From the NCBI GenBank assembly GCA_964438975.1, contig CAYTMU010000004.1, positions 62,001 to 126,000 of the forward strand: a stretch of DNA of 64,000 nucleotides, given 5' to 3'. Below are positions 43,695-53,269 of this stretch, piece after piece. Every line of letters begins with the position of its first letter. Within the stretch, counting starts at the first letter, position 1. The notes under the pieces are model-generated. The model was not told where the DNA came from. It saw only the letters and a list, made by a program, of their open reading frames with translations, and made no database searches. The DNA comes from Chryseosolibacter sp964438975. Lineage in GTDB: Bacteria > Bacteroidota > Bacteroidia > Cytophagales > Cyclobacteriaceae. Position numbers and translations under genes: made by a program.

Positions 43695-45215
43695 CTATCG
43701 CTTTTGCTGAAGGTTAGCTATTATTTCGAATTCATCTTCCAGTTTCGAACTTAGTCGTTCAAAGAACTCATAGTATTGAGCGTATATCTTGTGATCCTGA
43801 TGCCGGGGATGAAATGTTTCATTAAAGGTCACGCTCTTCGCGGCTTCATTCAGGTCTTTATATATACCAATATCTGTAGCAGTTAGCAGGAACGCACCCA
43901 AGCCTGCGCTGTTCGCTTTATCAATGGTGCTGACAGGTTTGTTGAATATATCCGCGATTAATTGTGAACAGAACGGTATGGCAGCAAAACTGCCATTTAC
44001 TGAAAGACTGGTAATAGATCTGTGTTCTTCCACCATTTTCCCGATACTATGGATTTCATATAATATGCCTTCAATGGTCGCACGTATGAAGTGTTTCCGT
44101 TCATGCTTGATATTGATACCGAAATACGAACCCCGTGCATTGGGGTTCCACAACGGAGCACGCTCTCCGAGCAAATAGGGAAGAAATAGTAACCCGTCTG
44201 ACCCGACTACGACGCTGGAAGCTTCGTGGATCAGGCTTTCAATCGTGCGCTCCAGGTCAAAGGGACTGTTAAACTCACCGAATTGATTGGCGAACCATTC
44301 AAAGATCACACCGCCACTATTGGTCGGCCCGCCTGAGATATAGTGGTTTTCGGTGAGCAGGTAATTGAAGAAGCGCTGTCGTTCATCACGGAGCACCTGT
44401 TTGCCAACCACCCGTACGGCGCCACTGTCTTCGATGGTGATGGTGGCTTTGTCTTCGCTCCAGACTCCGGCACCTAACGTAGCCATACAACCGTCACTTG
44501 ATCCTATCATTATCCGGGTGTTACTCGAAAGACCCAGCGAACTTTGATATTCCCGCCTGAGTTTGCCAGGTGGGGTAAAGACAGAGCACAGTGTTGGCAA
44601 GCGGTCGGGATTGATTCCCGCATAATCCAGTGCATTGGTTTCCCACTTGTGCGTGTGAATGTTTAGCAACCCTGTAGCGGAAGCGAGGCTATAATCGATG
44701 GCGTATTCACCCGTCAATTGTTGAATGATATAGCTCTTGAGGGTGAGAAACTTTTGCGCCTGTGAAAATCGCTGTGGGTCATTGGCTTTTAGCCACGCGA
44801 TCTTCAGAAGGGGAGACATGGGGTGGATAGGGGTGCCGGTAGCTTCGTAAAGTACCTTGCCCAGGGAAGAATTCTTCAACTCCTGGGATTCTTTTTTTCC
44901 ACGATTGTCGGCCCATGTAATGACCTTCCCCAGAGGATCTCCATGCGCATCAATGGCGAGCAGGCTATGCATGGAGGCGAGGAAGCAGATGGTTTGCACC
45001 TGATACTTTTGTGGATGTAGCTTTTCTGCAATAAGATTTTTGAGCACATACAGCATAGTAATAAGTATCTGCTCCGGATCCTGTTCGCTGTAGTCGGGTT
45101 CGCTATGGAACGTAGGATATGATGCTTTGGCGTAACTGATGATATTGCCCTTCAGGTCAAAGGCAAAAAGTCGCACGCCATTTGTTCCTAGTTCGATGGT
45201 TATGATGCATTCCAT
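43695..45215 (-). CDS. FGGY-family sugar kinase, gluconokinase-like
   Basis: This 506-residue kinase has the FGGY fold: IELGTNGVRLFAFDLKGN with the phosphate-binding loop, WADNRG, the gluconokinase-type GTPIHPMSPLLKIAWLK, GSSDGCMATLGAG and the C-terminal GSFAAIPFCSQLIADIF...ANSAGLGAFLLT. The GTPIHPMSP block favours gluconokinase over xylulokinase. It would phosphorylate gluconate or a related sugar acid in the cytosol. It sits 12 bp after the AraC-type regulator and 9 bp before the transporter. Confidence 0.9.
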   Translation of the reverse strand: MECIITIELGTNGVRLFAFDLKGNIISYAKASYPTFHSEPDYSEQDPEQILITMLYVLKNLIAEKLHPQKYQVQTICFLASMHSLLAIDAHGDPLGKVITWADNRGKKESQELKNSSLGKVLYEATGTPIHPMSPLLKIAWLKANDPQRFSQAQKFLTLKSYIIQQLTGEYAIDYSLASATGLLNIHTHKWETNALDYAGINPDRLPTLCSVFTPPGKLRREYQSSLGLSSNTRIMIGSSDGCMATLGAGVWSEDKATITIEDSGAVRVVGKQVLRDERQRFFNYLLTENHYISGGPTNSGGVIFEWFANQFGEFNSPFDLERTIESLIHEASSVVVGSDGLLFLPYLLGERAPLWNPNARGSYFGINIKHERKHFIRATIEGILYEIHSIGKMVEEHRSITSLSVNGSFAAIPFCSQLIADIFNKPVSTIDKANSAGLGAFLLTATDIGIYKDLNEAAKSVTFNETFHPRHQDHKIYAQYYEFFERLSSKLEDEFEIIANLQQKR

Positions 45216-45227
45216 ATCCTAAGTTTT

Positions 45228-46121
45228 TTAATCTCGTTTTCTGTATTCGCCGGGAGTGTACCCGGTTAACTTCTTGAATGTAGTTGAGAAGTGCTGAGAA
45301 GAGTAGAAGCCAGTATCTAATGCGATATCGGTTACTTTCATATTTTGTTTTTTGAGCAGCTTCATGGCTTCTGAAATTCTGATATTGATGAGGTAGTTAA
45401 GTGGTGAAAAGCCTGTATGGTTTTTAGCCTTCTCTGTAAACGCTGTTGTCCCGAGGCCGACCATGGCTGCCATTTCTTCGACTGTCCATTGATGAGCGAG
45501 GTTTTCCCGAAGGGCTTGTTCAAGTTTGATAATTGCTTGCGAGAAATCGCGCTGTCGGATATTCTGGAATGTCGATTGACGCGCAATGGAAATCATGAGT
45601 TCATCAATGAGTTGGTTCACCCGGGTGGTATATCCGATCTGCTGTTGAAAAAGTTCTGTTTGAATTAATTGGAGAATGGTGTTTACTGCCTTCATCTTCA
45701 CTAGTACCGGAGTATGTCTTAGGTGAAGAATTCTGCCGATCGTCAGTCTCTCACTTTCGGATAGTCCGCTCCACTTTCCCAGCACCAACCGCATAGTAGA
45801 TTCAATACGATCGACTTGTATATTGATCCAGGAGAGCGTTCCGATGTCCAGAAAATCATGCTTGCCTTGGAAGGACTGCCCGGGAAGGATGACGGCTACG
45901 TCTCCTGGATAGAGAATGTAGTGCTTGTTCTGTAGAACCCACTCGAACTTTCCTTCCAGTACATAGTAGATGCGTATGCACTCAGAAGTATGCAGGCAAA
46001 GGGATTTTAATTGAATGTTTGTGATCTTCCTGATTCCAAACTCGAGAACGTGAGGAAATCCCTGTAGTTCTTTTGAATGTGCATGGTGTAGGAAGAACTG
46101 ATTCATGACAGGGTTGTGCAA
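45228..46121 (-). CDS. AraC-family transcription regulator
   Basis: This 297-residue protein has an N-terminal cupin-like sensor half (CIRIYYVLEGKFEWVLQNKHYILYPGDVAVILPGQSFQG). Its C-terminal AraC-type double helix-turn-helix spans about residues 195-297 (WTVEEMAAMVGLGTTAFTEKAKNHTGFSPLNYLINIRISEAMKLLKKQNMKVTDIALDTGFYSSQHFSTTFKKLTGYTPGEYR). It is the first gene of the leftward operon and divergent from susC, so it probably controls both halves of the locus in response to a pathway intermediate. Confidence 0.93.
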   Translation of the reverse strand: MHNPVMNQFFLHHAHSKELQGFPHVLEFGIRKITNIQLKSLCLHTSECIRIYYVLEGKFEWVLQNKHYILYPGDVAVILPGQSFQGKHDFLDIGTLSWINIQVDRIESTMRLVLGKWSGLSESERLTIGRILHLRHTPVLVKMKAVNTILQLIQTELFQQQIGYTTRVNQLIDELMISIARQSTFQNIRQRDFSQAIIKLEQALRENLAHQWTVEEMAAMVGLGTTAFTEKAKNHTGFSPLNYLINIRISEAMKLLKKQNMKVTDIALDTGFYSSQHFSTTFKKLTGYTPGEYRKRD

Positions 46122-46175
46122 GCACGGCTAGACCATTATGGAGCTCGGTTTGAGCAAATCTGGAGAAAAACAATT

Positions 46176-46191
46176 GTAACCGCAAGGTTAC
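46176..46191. promoter_or_regulatory. Inverted repeat between araC-type gene and susC
   Basis: GTAACC-GCAA-GGTTAC is a perfect 6-bp inverted repeat in the 238-bp divergent region. It may be an operator, or an RNA hairpin with a GNRA loop. A TAATTTTTG box with one extra T lies further right and could be a weak -7 for susC. Confidence 0.4.
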
Positions 46192-46359
46192 TCGTCATCA
46201 TTTATATCGACATCGCAAACGAGTGTAAAAATCACCGATGTTAATTTTTGGAAGTTCTTGTGGCGGGATTTGGGAATCTTGCGCTGGTTGGAGGAGTAGT
46301 GGATTCGTTCGCAACCCTTCTGAAAATTGAGTTTGACCCTAAACTAACCCAAATAATAT

Positions 46360-49300
46360 ATGACAAAATGCTACCTGCTTATTCTGTCCGGCATACTGGC
46401 AACAGTGTGTTTTCATACGGAGGTCTTGGCGAGAGACTATCGTATGATCGGTTATGAGAAATTGCTCGATGCGCAACAACAAGTTCGCGGTAAAGTTACC
46501 GATGAGAACGGGATGGATTTTCCCGGCGTCAACGTCGTTGTTAAAGGAACTACGGCCGGGACCGTAACCGGTGCCGATGGATCGTACGCACTTGATGTCG
46601 CCAGTGGAGCCAGTACGCTTGTGTTCTCCTTTGTTGGTTACACCACCACGGAAGTGGAGATCAGTGGTCAGACGGTCATCAATACGACACTGGCCCCCGA
46701 CGTCAGTTCATTGGAGGAGGTTATAGTAACGGCACTGGGTGTGCGGAAGGAATCCAAAAAGCTTGGATACTCAGCGACTGCTGTGAACACGGATGAATTG
46801 GTTAGTCAGCGTACCACCAATGTCATGGAGTCACTTGTTGGCAAAGTAGCCGGACTAAGCATATCTCCTCCCTCGGCAGGAGCCGGTTCGAGTACGCAGA
46901 TACGACTCCGCGGTCAGGCGTCTTTTGCTGGAGGTAATAATTCGCCGTTGTTTGTAATCAATGGTTTGCCGATGAACCAGGACGCCAGAGGTACTAATGG
47001 TGCCGGAGCGGTGGCACAACGCGACCGTGGTGATAACCTGCAAAATATAAATCCGGATGATATTGAAAGCATGACTGTGCTAAAGGGGGCGACGGCTGCG
47101 GCCATTTATGGTGCGCGCGCTGCTAATGGGGCAATTATCATTACCACGAAATCGGGTCAGAAAGATAGAGGGCTTGGAGTAGAGATTACCTCGAGTTTCA
47201 CCGCATCTCAGGCAATCAACTTTTTGGATGAGATTATTCAGACTGAGTATGGAATGGGAAGGTTTGGCGAGAAGCCAACTACTCAGGGTATCGCGCAGGA
47301 TCATGGGCACTTCTCGTGGGGTGCGAGACTGGATGGTCAGCCAACCATGAACTTCGATGGTGTGATGAGGCCTTACTCGGCAAATCCGAACAACCTGTTC
47401 GACTTCTTGCGGACCGGAACCAATTTCACCAACACAATTGGTTTATCCGGTGGCGGTGCTAATGGCAGTTTCAGAGTCTCATTCTCGAATGCCGATAGCA
47501 AGGGTATTGTGCCTAATAATGAATATAAGAAGCGAATTTTCAACTTGGGAATGAATCAGAATATCACGCCCAAGCTAAAGTTGTCGATGAATATCAACTA
47601 TGCAAACGAAGAGAATATTAACCCTCCGGCAATTGGAACGCAGGGTGAAGGTGTTGTGAATTTTTTTACCCGGGTTGCAAGCTCAACACCGCTCGAGGCC
47701 TACCGGGAAAGCGCAATTGATCCCGCCACTGGTGCGGAATACAAGACAAGCGGATTCCTGGGTACCGTTAACAATCCCTACTATCCTATTCAACGTGGCC
47801 AGTTCTTCAATGATGATAGAAACCGCCTTCTCGGTACTGCTACATTGAGGTATAACCTGACCGACTGGCTGTATATACAGGGCCGGTATAATTATGATTA
47901 CTCGACCAACTTTATGGAGTGGAATGCGTTGAATGGAACCGGCGCGACCGTTTTGCTGGACGGGAATACCGGGTTTTACCGGGGTCGCTATGACATTGAA
48001 CAGGGTGAATCAAGAGACGTTAATGCCGACTTTTTGTTTGGAGGTAATAAGGAGTTTGGGAAGTTGTCGATTGATGCCAGTGTCGGTGGTAATACATGGC
48101 GCTCGCAATGGCATAGGAATTCCCAGTTTTCAAGACTCTTTGTTGTGCCGAACCTTTACTCTATCAAGAATGGTACAGCCTGGGGTACTGACGATGCCGG
48201 CTTCCAGCCATATTTGTTCAGCAAGAGCAGGATCAATTCGTTGTACGGCTGGGCCGAGTTTGGATATAACGGCATGCTTTACCTGAATTTTACAGGCAGG
48301 CAGGATTGGTTCTCCGTATTGAATCCTGATATGAACAGCATCTTCTATCCATCTGTATCAGGAAGCTTCATCTTCTCCGAGGTGATGACTGATCAGAACT
48401 GGCTTTCTTACGGTAAGCTTCGCGTCTCATGGGCGCAGGTAGGGTCCGCTAATAGTGTAGATCCCTATGCTGGGCTTTTGACCTATGCTATCAATCCTCA
48501 GTTTAACGGTCAGACAACGGCGGGAGTAAGTGGAGAATTTGCTCCGAATCCTTTCCTGCAGCCGTTTTCCGTCACGGAAAAGGAAATCGGACTTGAATTG
48601 CGATTACTAGATAACAGGGTGTTAGTGGATGTTGCGGCTTTCGACAAGGTCACTACTGATCAGATCATGGACGTAGCTCTCTCCAACACCTCTGGCTACA
48701 ACAGGTCCAAGCAGAATATCGGATCATTGAAAAATAGCGGTCTCGAAACGATGATTGAAGTTAATGCTGTAAAGAACAACAACTTCAGCTGGACGACATC
48801 CTGGAACAATACATACCTTGCGACCAAGGTCCTTGATGTAGGTAATGAGAGCGGAACGTTTATGCTCATTCGATTCAACGACACAGGGAACGAGTTCCTT
48901 GGTGAACTGCGATACACAGAAGGCATGGCGATGAACCAGTTGTACGTAAGATCGTACCGGAGAAACGCAAATGGTGAGATCGTCGTGAATGATGATGGCC
49001 GGTTACTGGCAACTAACGGTGATACCCCCGGTGCAGAAAAGACAAACGGGTTCCTGCCAATCGGAAGTTCAATCCCCAAATACATAGGTGGGTGGAATAA
49101 CACCTTCACCTATAAAAACGTTACACTCGGTGTATTTATCGACTACAGGTTTGGCGGCATGGTTATGTCATCCACGCTTTTGAACCTGACAAGACAAGGT
49201 CACTCCACGCTTTCGTTGGAAGGGCGCAGACAAGGTGAAGAGGGTCTGGTGTTCCCGGCTGTTTATGAAAGTTCCGGGCTTCCCAATACTACCTCAGTTA

Positions 49301-49620
49301 CTGATTTGCAAGGCTTCTACGCTGACTATCGCGGTCTTCAAATCGGAGATCCATTTGTGTTCAAATCAGATTTCATCAAACTGAGAAGCATCTCGCTTGG
49401 CTATAACCTTACTGGACTGGTTAGCAAGTCGCCGAGCCTGAGTTTCGTGAAAGGGCTGTCGTTGACTGCTGCCTGTAGGAATGTCGCGATTTTGCATAAG
49501 GATCTGCCTGGTCTTGATCCGGAATCGATGCAATCTTCCGGCGACACCCGGGCGGGTTACGAGAACTCAGCGTTGCCCACTAGCCGCAGTTACAACGTAA
49601 GCCTAAACATTAGATTCTAA
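46360..49620 (+). CDS. SusC/RagA-type TonB-linked outer-membrane transporter
   Basis: This 1,086-residue protein has a signal peptide (MTKCYLLILSGILATVCFHTEVLA) and a carboxypeptidase-regulatory-like domain (about residues 40-120, VRGKVTDENGMDFPGVNVVVKGTTAGTVTGADGSY...). The plug follows, with the SusC signature (SLEEVIVTALGVRKESKKLGYSATAV...LQGKVAGL-type, then IRLRG, PLFVINGLPMN and MTVLKGATAAAIYGARAANGAIIITTK). The barrel runs to the aromatic end NIRF. It should import an oligosaccharide or a related glycan fragment with the adjacent SusD. It opens the rightward half of the locus. Confidence 0.95.
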   Translation: MTKCYLLILSGILATVCFHTEVLARDYRMIGYEKLLDAQQQVRGKVTDENGMDFPGVNVVVKGTTAGTVTGADGSYALDVASGASTLVFSFVGYTTTEVEISGQTVINTTLAPDVSSLEEVIVTALGVRKESKKLGYSATAVNTDELVSQRTTNVMESLVGKVAGLSISPPSAGAGSSTQIRLRGQASFAGGNNSPLFVINGLPMNQDARGTNGAGAVAQRDRGDNLQNINPDDIESMTVLKGATAAAIYGARAANGAIIITTKSGQKDRGLGVEITSSFTASQAINFLDEIIQTEYGMGRFGEKPTTQGIAQDHGHFSWGARLDGQPTMNFDGVMRPYSANPNNLFDFLRTGTNFTNTIGLSGGGANGSFRVSFSNADSKGIVPNNEYKKRIFNLGMNQNITPKLKLSMNINYANEENINPPAIGTQGEGVVNFFTRVASSTPLEAYRESAIDPATGAEYKTSGFLGTVNNPYYPIQRGQFFNDDRNRLLGTATLRYNLTDWLYIQGRYNYDYSTNFMEWNALNGTGATVLLDGNTGFYRGRYDIEQGESRDVNADFLFGGNKEFGKLSIDASVGGNTWRSQWHRNSQFSRLFVVPNLYSIKNGTAWGTDDAGFQPYLFSKSRINSLYGWAEFGYNGMLYLNFTGRQDWFSVLNPDMNSIFYPSVSGSFIFSEVMTDQNWLSYGKLRVSWAQVGSANSVDPYAGLLTYAINPQFNGQTTAGVSGEFAPNPFLQPFSVTEKEIGLELRLLDNRVLVDVAAFDKVTTDQIMDVALSNTSGYNRSKQNIGSLKNSGLETMIEVNAVKNNNFSWTTSWNNTYLATKVLDVGNESGTFMLIRFNDTGNEFLGELRYTEGMAMNQLYVRSYRRNANGEIVVNDDGRLLATNGDTPGAEKTNGFLPIGSSIPKYIGGWNNTFTYKNVTLGVFIDYRFGGMVMSSTLLNLTRQGHSTLSLEGRRQGEEGLVFPAVYESSGLPNTTSVTDLQGFYADYRGLQIGDPFVFKSDFIKLRSISLGYNLTGLVSKSPSLSFVKGLSLTAACRNVAILHKDLPGLDPESMQSSGDTRAGYENSALPTSRSYNVSLNIRF

Positions 49621-49624
49621 GATT

Positions 49625-51193
49625 ATGAAAACAGTAAAGCAATATATATTAACCGGAATAGTCTTGCTGTCGCTCGGGAGTTGCGATAAGGACTTCGTCG
49701 AGATCAACACGGATCCCTATGCAGTGACATCATCTGACCCTGCTCTTCTTTTTGCAGGAGCGCAGCGAACACCTCTTGGAAACTGGTCGGCAGAGCATAC
49801 CATTGTGCAACACTTTGTATGCCCCTATAACGATGGCGCCACTCTGGGTTTCAATTTCAACGCAGATATTGACCTCAATTGCAGCACTAACTGGAATGCG
49901 GCGTATCCTGGACCTGTGAGAAATCTGACTCAGGCGTTGCGCTTGCTCGGGGATGACACAGACCGGGTAAACCTGCGCAGTATGATTCGGATCTGGAAAG
50001 CACAGACGTTCATGGGTCTTGTCGATACCTACGGGGATGTACCCTACTTTGAGGCTGGAAAGGCCGTTAGTGATGTTATATTTTTTCCGGAGTATGACGA
50101 TGATGCTCTTATCTATGATGACCTGTATAAGGAGATCAAGGAATCCCTGGCGGCACTCAGTCCGTCGGGAGACTATGTGTCTGCTGACCTGTTCTACGGA
50201 GCAAACGCACATCCCTCTACCAGTACGTCGACCGCAGCAGACCAGGTAGCCAAATGGAAAAAGCTTGGTAATTCTCTGTTGCTGAGACTGGGGATGCGCT
50301 ATACAAAACTTAACGCAGCAAAGGCTAAGAGCATTGTTGAAGAAGCATTTGCAGGGGGAGTAATGACCTCTAATGCAGATAACGCTTTTGTAAAATATGA
50401 TGGCGCAACCTATGTGCACGAGGATAACAACGGGCTTCGGAATTTTTCACATTTTAACTATGCAGCTGAGCCTTTTGTTGATCAACTGAAATCAACCAAC
50501 GATCCCCGGGCCCAGTATATGATTGCCACGTACGAGAATGCAGGTCAGATTGCCAATGACCCAAATCCGGATACGGATCTCGCGAATCAATTTGGGGCGC
50601 CTGTTGGGGTTACCAATAATATTATCAGCAGTGACCCTGCATATCGTGGAGTAAACCCGCTTGGCGGACTTAACTACTCTCAGATAAATATTCATTCGGT
50701 TGCAGCGCCCGATGCGCCGAGTTTCTATGTAACGTATGCTCAGACATCACTCCTGTTAGCGGAAGCAGCTCAAAGAACCTGGGTCTCCGGGACGGCAAGG
50801 AGCTATTACGAAAACGCAGTATTGGCTGACATGGCTGTGTATTCCCTGTATCCATCTACAGCCGTGATCTCTGGTGGAGATGCCCAGGCTTATCTGAACA
50901 ATGCGAATGTCGATTTCACTTTGGCGACAAACGACGCGGAGGCATTTGACTTGATCAACACGCAGTACTGGCTGGTGAACTTCCGCAATGGAGTTGAGGC
51001 ATTTGCCAATTTCAGAAGAAGTGGTCTTCCTGCACTGAGTCCCAATTTGGCCAATAGTAACCTGGGCGGCGGATTCGCAAGAAGGATGTCTTACCCCGAT
51101 GTTGAGGGATCCACTAACAACGCTAACTATGTAGCATCATCTACGGCGATTGGAGGCGATAATCTGACGAGTAGGGTATTTTGGGATAATTGA
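49625..51193 (+). CDS. SusD/RagB-family lipoprotein (SusD-like_2 type)
   Basis: This 522-residue protein has a lipobox (LLSLGSC, Cys20) and the SusD-like_2 layout: CDKDFVEINTDPYAVTSSDPALLFAGAQRTPLGNW, a TPR-like helical core and the C-terminal AFDLINTQYWLVNFRNGVEAFANFRRSGLPALSPNL...RRMSYPDVE. It is a surface lipoprotein that forms a lid on the SusC barrel and captures ligand. It starts 4 bp after susC. No glycoside hydrolase follows, which is unusual for a SusCD pair. Confidence 0.93.
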   Translation: MKTVKQYILTGIVLLSLGSCDKDFVEINTDPYAVTSSDPALLFAGAQRTPLGNWSAEHTIVQHFVCPYNDGATLGFNFNADIDLNCSTNWNAAYPGPVRNLTQALRLLGDDTDRVNLRSMIRIWKAQTFMGLVDTYGDVPYFEAGKAVSDVIFFPEYDDDALIYDDLYKEIKESLAALSPSGDYVSADLFYGANAHPSTSTSTAADQVAKWKKLGNSLLLRLGMRYTKLNAAKAKSIVEEAFAGGVMTSNADNAFVKYDGATYVHEDNNGLRNFSHFNYAAEPFVDQLKSTNDPRAQYMIATYENAGQIANDPNPDTDLANQFGAPVGVTNNIISSDPAYRGVNPLGGLNYSQINIHSVAAPDAPSFYVTYAQTSLLLAEAAQRTWVSGTARSYYENAVLADMAVYSLYPSTAVISGGDAQAYLNNANVDFTLATNDAEAFDLINTQYWLVNFRNGVEAFANFRRSGLPALSPNLANSNLGGGFARRMSYPDVEGSTNNANYVASSTAIGGDNLTSRVFWDN

Positions 51194-51260
51194 CAATTTG
51201 CCAAGGTCAGCTAGAGTAAGCAATTAGTTGATAATCTGACAGTTAAAAGTGATAATAGCG

Positions 51261-51284
51261 CAGCATGGTTGCAAGGCCATGCTG
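51261..51284 (+). terminator. Hairpin after susD, possible attenuator
   Basis: CAGCATGG (51261-51268) and CCATGCTG (51277-51284) form an 8-bp stem with an 8-base loop, 68 bp after the susD stop. There is no T run, so it may reduce or process read-through rather than end the transcript. Confidence 0.35.
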
Positions 51285-51288
51285 GGCG

Positions 51289-51319
51289 TTTGTCAGGACC
51301 TCTGTCCTGTCTATTTTTG
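51289..51319 (+). promoter_or_regulatory. Bacteroidota-type promoter for the IlvD/Edd gene
   Basis: TTTG (51289-51292) and TATTTTTG (51312-51319) with a 19-base spacer match the consensus exactly. It gives the second part of the rightward locus its own start, with a leader of about 140 bases before the ATG at 51468. Confidence 0.65.
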
Positions 51320-51467
51320 CGCTGCTATTGCTTTTCGATTGGCCATGAGAAGCTGCTTGCGTAGGATGGAAGCAGTTTTCCTTTGTGAGTAAAGTCTTAT
51401 TGGTGAAGCGAGTAGATAATTGGATCCAATGAAATAGTTAAAATAAATGGTTTAATGTAATACGAAC

Positions 51468-53180
51468 ATGGCGTACAGGAGCTCAGAGTGGTTTGGTAAG
51501 AAAGATAAAATGGGTTTTATCTATAGGAGTTGGATGAAGAACCAGGGTTTCCCGGAAGATTTATTTGATGGTCGACCAGTAATAGGTATTTGCAATACAT
51601 GGTCTGAATTGACACCCTGCAACGCGCACTTGCGTGGCATAGCCGAGTCGGTCAAGCGGGGAGTTTTTGAGGCGGGCGGATTTCCGTTGGAGTTCCCTAT
51701 CATGTCATTAGGGGAAACACTGATGAAACCGACAGCCATGTTGTTCAGGAACCTGGCGAGTATGGATGCTGAAGAGTCAATCCGCGGCAATCCGATTGAT
51801 GGGGTAGTATTGCTTACTGGTTGTGATAAAACTACGCCTTCCACGCTGATGGGAGCATCCAGCGTAGACCTTCCTACGCTTGTCGTGCCAGGTGGGCCGA
51901 TGTTGAATGGAAAGTACCAGGGCCAGGACATTGGCTCGGGTACTTCGGTCTGGAAACTGACGGATGATCTGAAAACGGCTAGGATCACGTATGACGAATA
52001 CGCACATGCTGAGAGCTGTATGTCGCGCAGCCCGGGTCATTGTATGACCATGGGCACGGCGTCTACGATGGCGTGTATGGTAGAGGCCCTGGGAATGACC
52101 TTGCCGGAAGCCGCGGCCATACCAGCCGTTGATTCGCGGCGGAAAGTATTAGCACAACTTTCGGGAAGAAGGATTGTGGAAATGGTGAAAGAGGATTTGA
52201 AGATCTCAAAGATCCTTACGCGCAAGGCTTTCGAGAATGCTATCAAAGTAAACGCAGCTATCGGAGGCTCTTCTAACGCGCTGATCCATCTTACGGCTAT
52301 CGCTGGCAGGGTTGGTGTCGAACTGGATCTGGAAGATTTTGACAGACTTGGCAGTAAGATACCGCTGTTGCTAAATCTCATGCCGTCGGGTAAGTTCCTG
52401 ATGGAGGACTTTTACTACGCGGGAGGACTGCCCGTAGTGATCAGTCAACTGAAGGACCAACTTCATATGGATGTGCTTACCGTGAACGGAAAAACACATG
52501 CTGAAAATGCACAAGGCAGGGCCACGTGTTACAATAGCGAAGTTATTGCCGATTACAAAAGTCCGTTTATTCCCGAGGCAGGGATAACTGTGCTGAAAGG
52601 AAATCTTGCGCTCAATGGTGCAGTGATCAAGCCCTCGGCCGCAACGCCGACTCTGATGAAGCATAAAGGTCGGGCAGTCGTGTTTGAAAACATAGAGGAT
52701 TATCATCAACGTGTGGACGATCCGGATCTCGATATTGATGAGTCGTGTGTGATGGTATTGAAGATGGTCGGCCCGGTAGGTTATCCAGGTATGCCCGAGG
52801 TAGGTAATATGGTATTGCCTAAGAAACTCCTGGACAAAGGTGTAACCGATATGGTTCGTATTTCCGATGGACGGATGAGCGGTACTGCCTACGGGACCGT
52901 CGTATTGCACGTATCTCCTGAGTCGGCTGTTGGCGGCAATCTTGCTTTGGTTCGCGATGGTGATATGATCGAACTGGATGTCGAAGCGAAACGGATCCAT
53001 CTCGATGTTTCCGAAGAAGAACTTGGAAGACGGAGGCAGAACTGGAAGCAGGCTGAACCGGTAGTAGATCGGGGCTATGTAAACCTATATGTAAAACACG
53101 TACAACAATCAGACAGAGGCGCTGACCTTGATTTCCTGGTTGGTAAGTCCGGGTCGAAAGTAACACGCGATTCTCATTGA
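51468..53180 (+). CDS. IlvD/Edd-family sugar-acid dehydratase
   Basis: This 570-residue protein belongs to the IlvD/Edd family in its pentonate-dehydratase branch (L-arabinonate/D-xylonate type). Iron-sulfur cysteines are seen in ICNTW (Cys42), TGCDK (Cys119, with the CDK signature) and GHCMTMGTASTMA (Cys192), a set typical of [2Fe-2S] members. It would dehydrate an aldonate to a 2-keto-3-deoxy acid in the cytosol. The exported enolase-superfamily protein in the leftward half is a second dehydratase; why both are needed is unclear. It is preceded by its own promoter and followed 89 bp later by the esterase gene. Confidence 0.92.
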   Translation: MAYRSSEWFGKKDKMGFIYRSWMKNQGFPEDLFDGRPVIGICNTWSELTPCNAHLRGIAESVKRGVFEAGGFPLEFPIMSLGETLMKPTAMLFRNLASMDAEESIRGNPIDGVVLLTGCDKTTPSTLMGASSVDLPTLVVPGGPMLNGKYQGQDIGSGTSVWKLTDDLKTARITYDEYAHAESCMSRSPGHCMTMGTASTMACMVEALGMTLPEAAAIPAVDSRRKVLAQLSGRRIVEMVKEDLKISKILTRKAFENAIKVNAAIGGSSNALIHLTAIAGRVGVELDLEDFDRLGSKIPLLLNLMPSGKFLMEDFYYAGGLPVVISQLKDQLHMDVLTVNGKTHAENAQGRATCYNSEVIADYKSPFIPEAGITVLKGNLALNGAVIKPSAATPTLMKHKGRAVVFENIEDYHQRVDDPDLDIDESCVMVLKMVGPVGYPGMPEVGNMVLPKKLLDKGVTDMVRISDGRMSGTAYGTVVLHVSPESAVGGNLALVRDGDMIELDVEAKRIHLDVSEEELGRRRQNWKQAEPVVDRGYVNLYVKHVQQSDRGADLDFLVGKSGSKVTRDSH

Positions 53181-53269
53181 TTGCATCCGGGACTACCGAA
53201 GGAACATATGTGAGCAAGCAGCTAAGTGCCGGCATCGGATCGAGTATGACCATTGGAGATATTTTGCAA

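Noticed and set aside
49730..50419. Minus-strand open frame of 229 codons inside susD
   Set aside because: It is the reverse of a well-supported SusD coding sequence and shows no family motif.
52371..53000. Minus-strand open frame of 209 codons inside the IlvD/Edd gene
   Set aside because: It is a shadow of a gene with intact iron-sulfur motifs on the plus strand.
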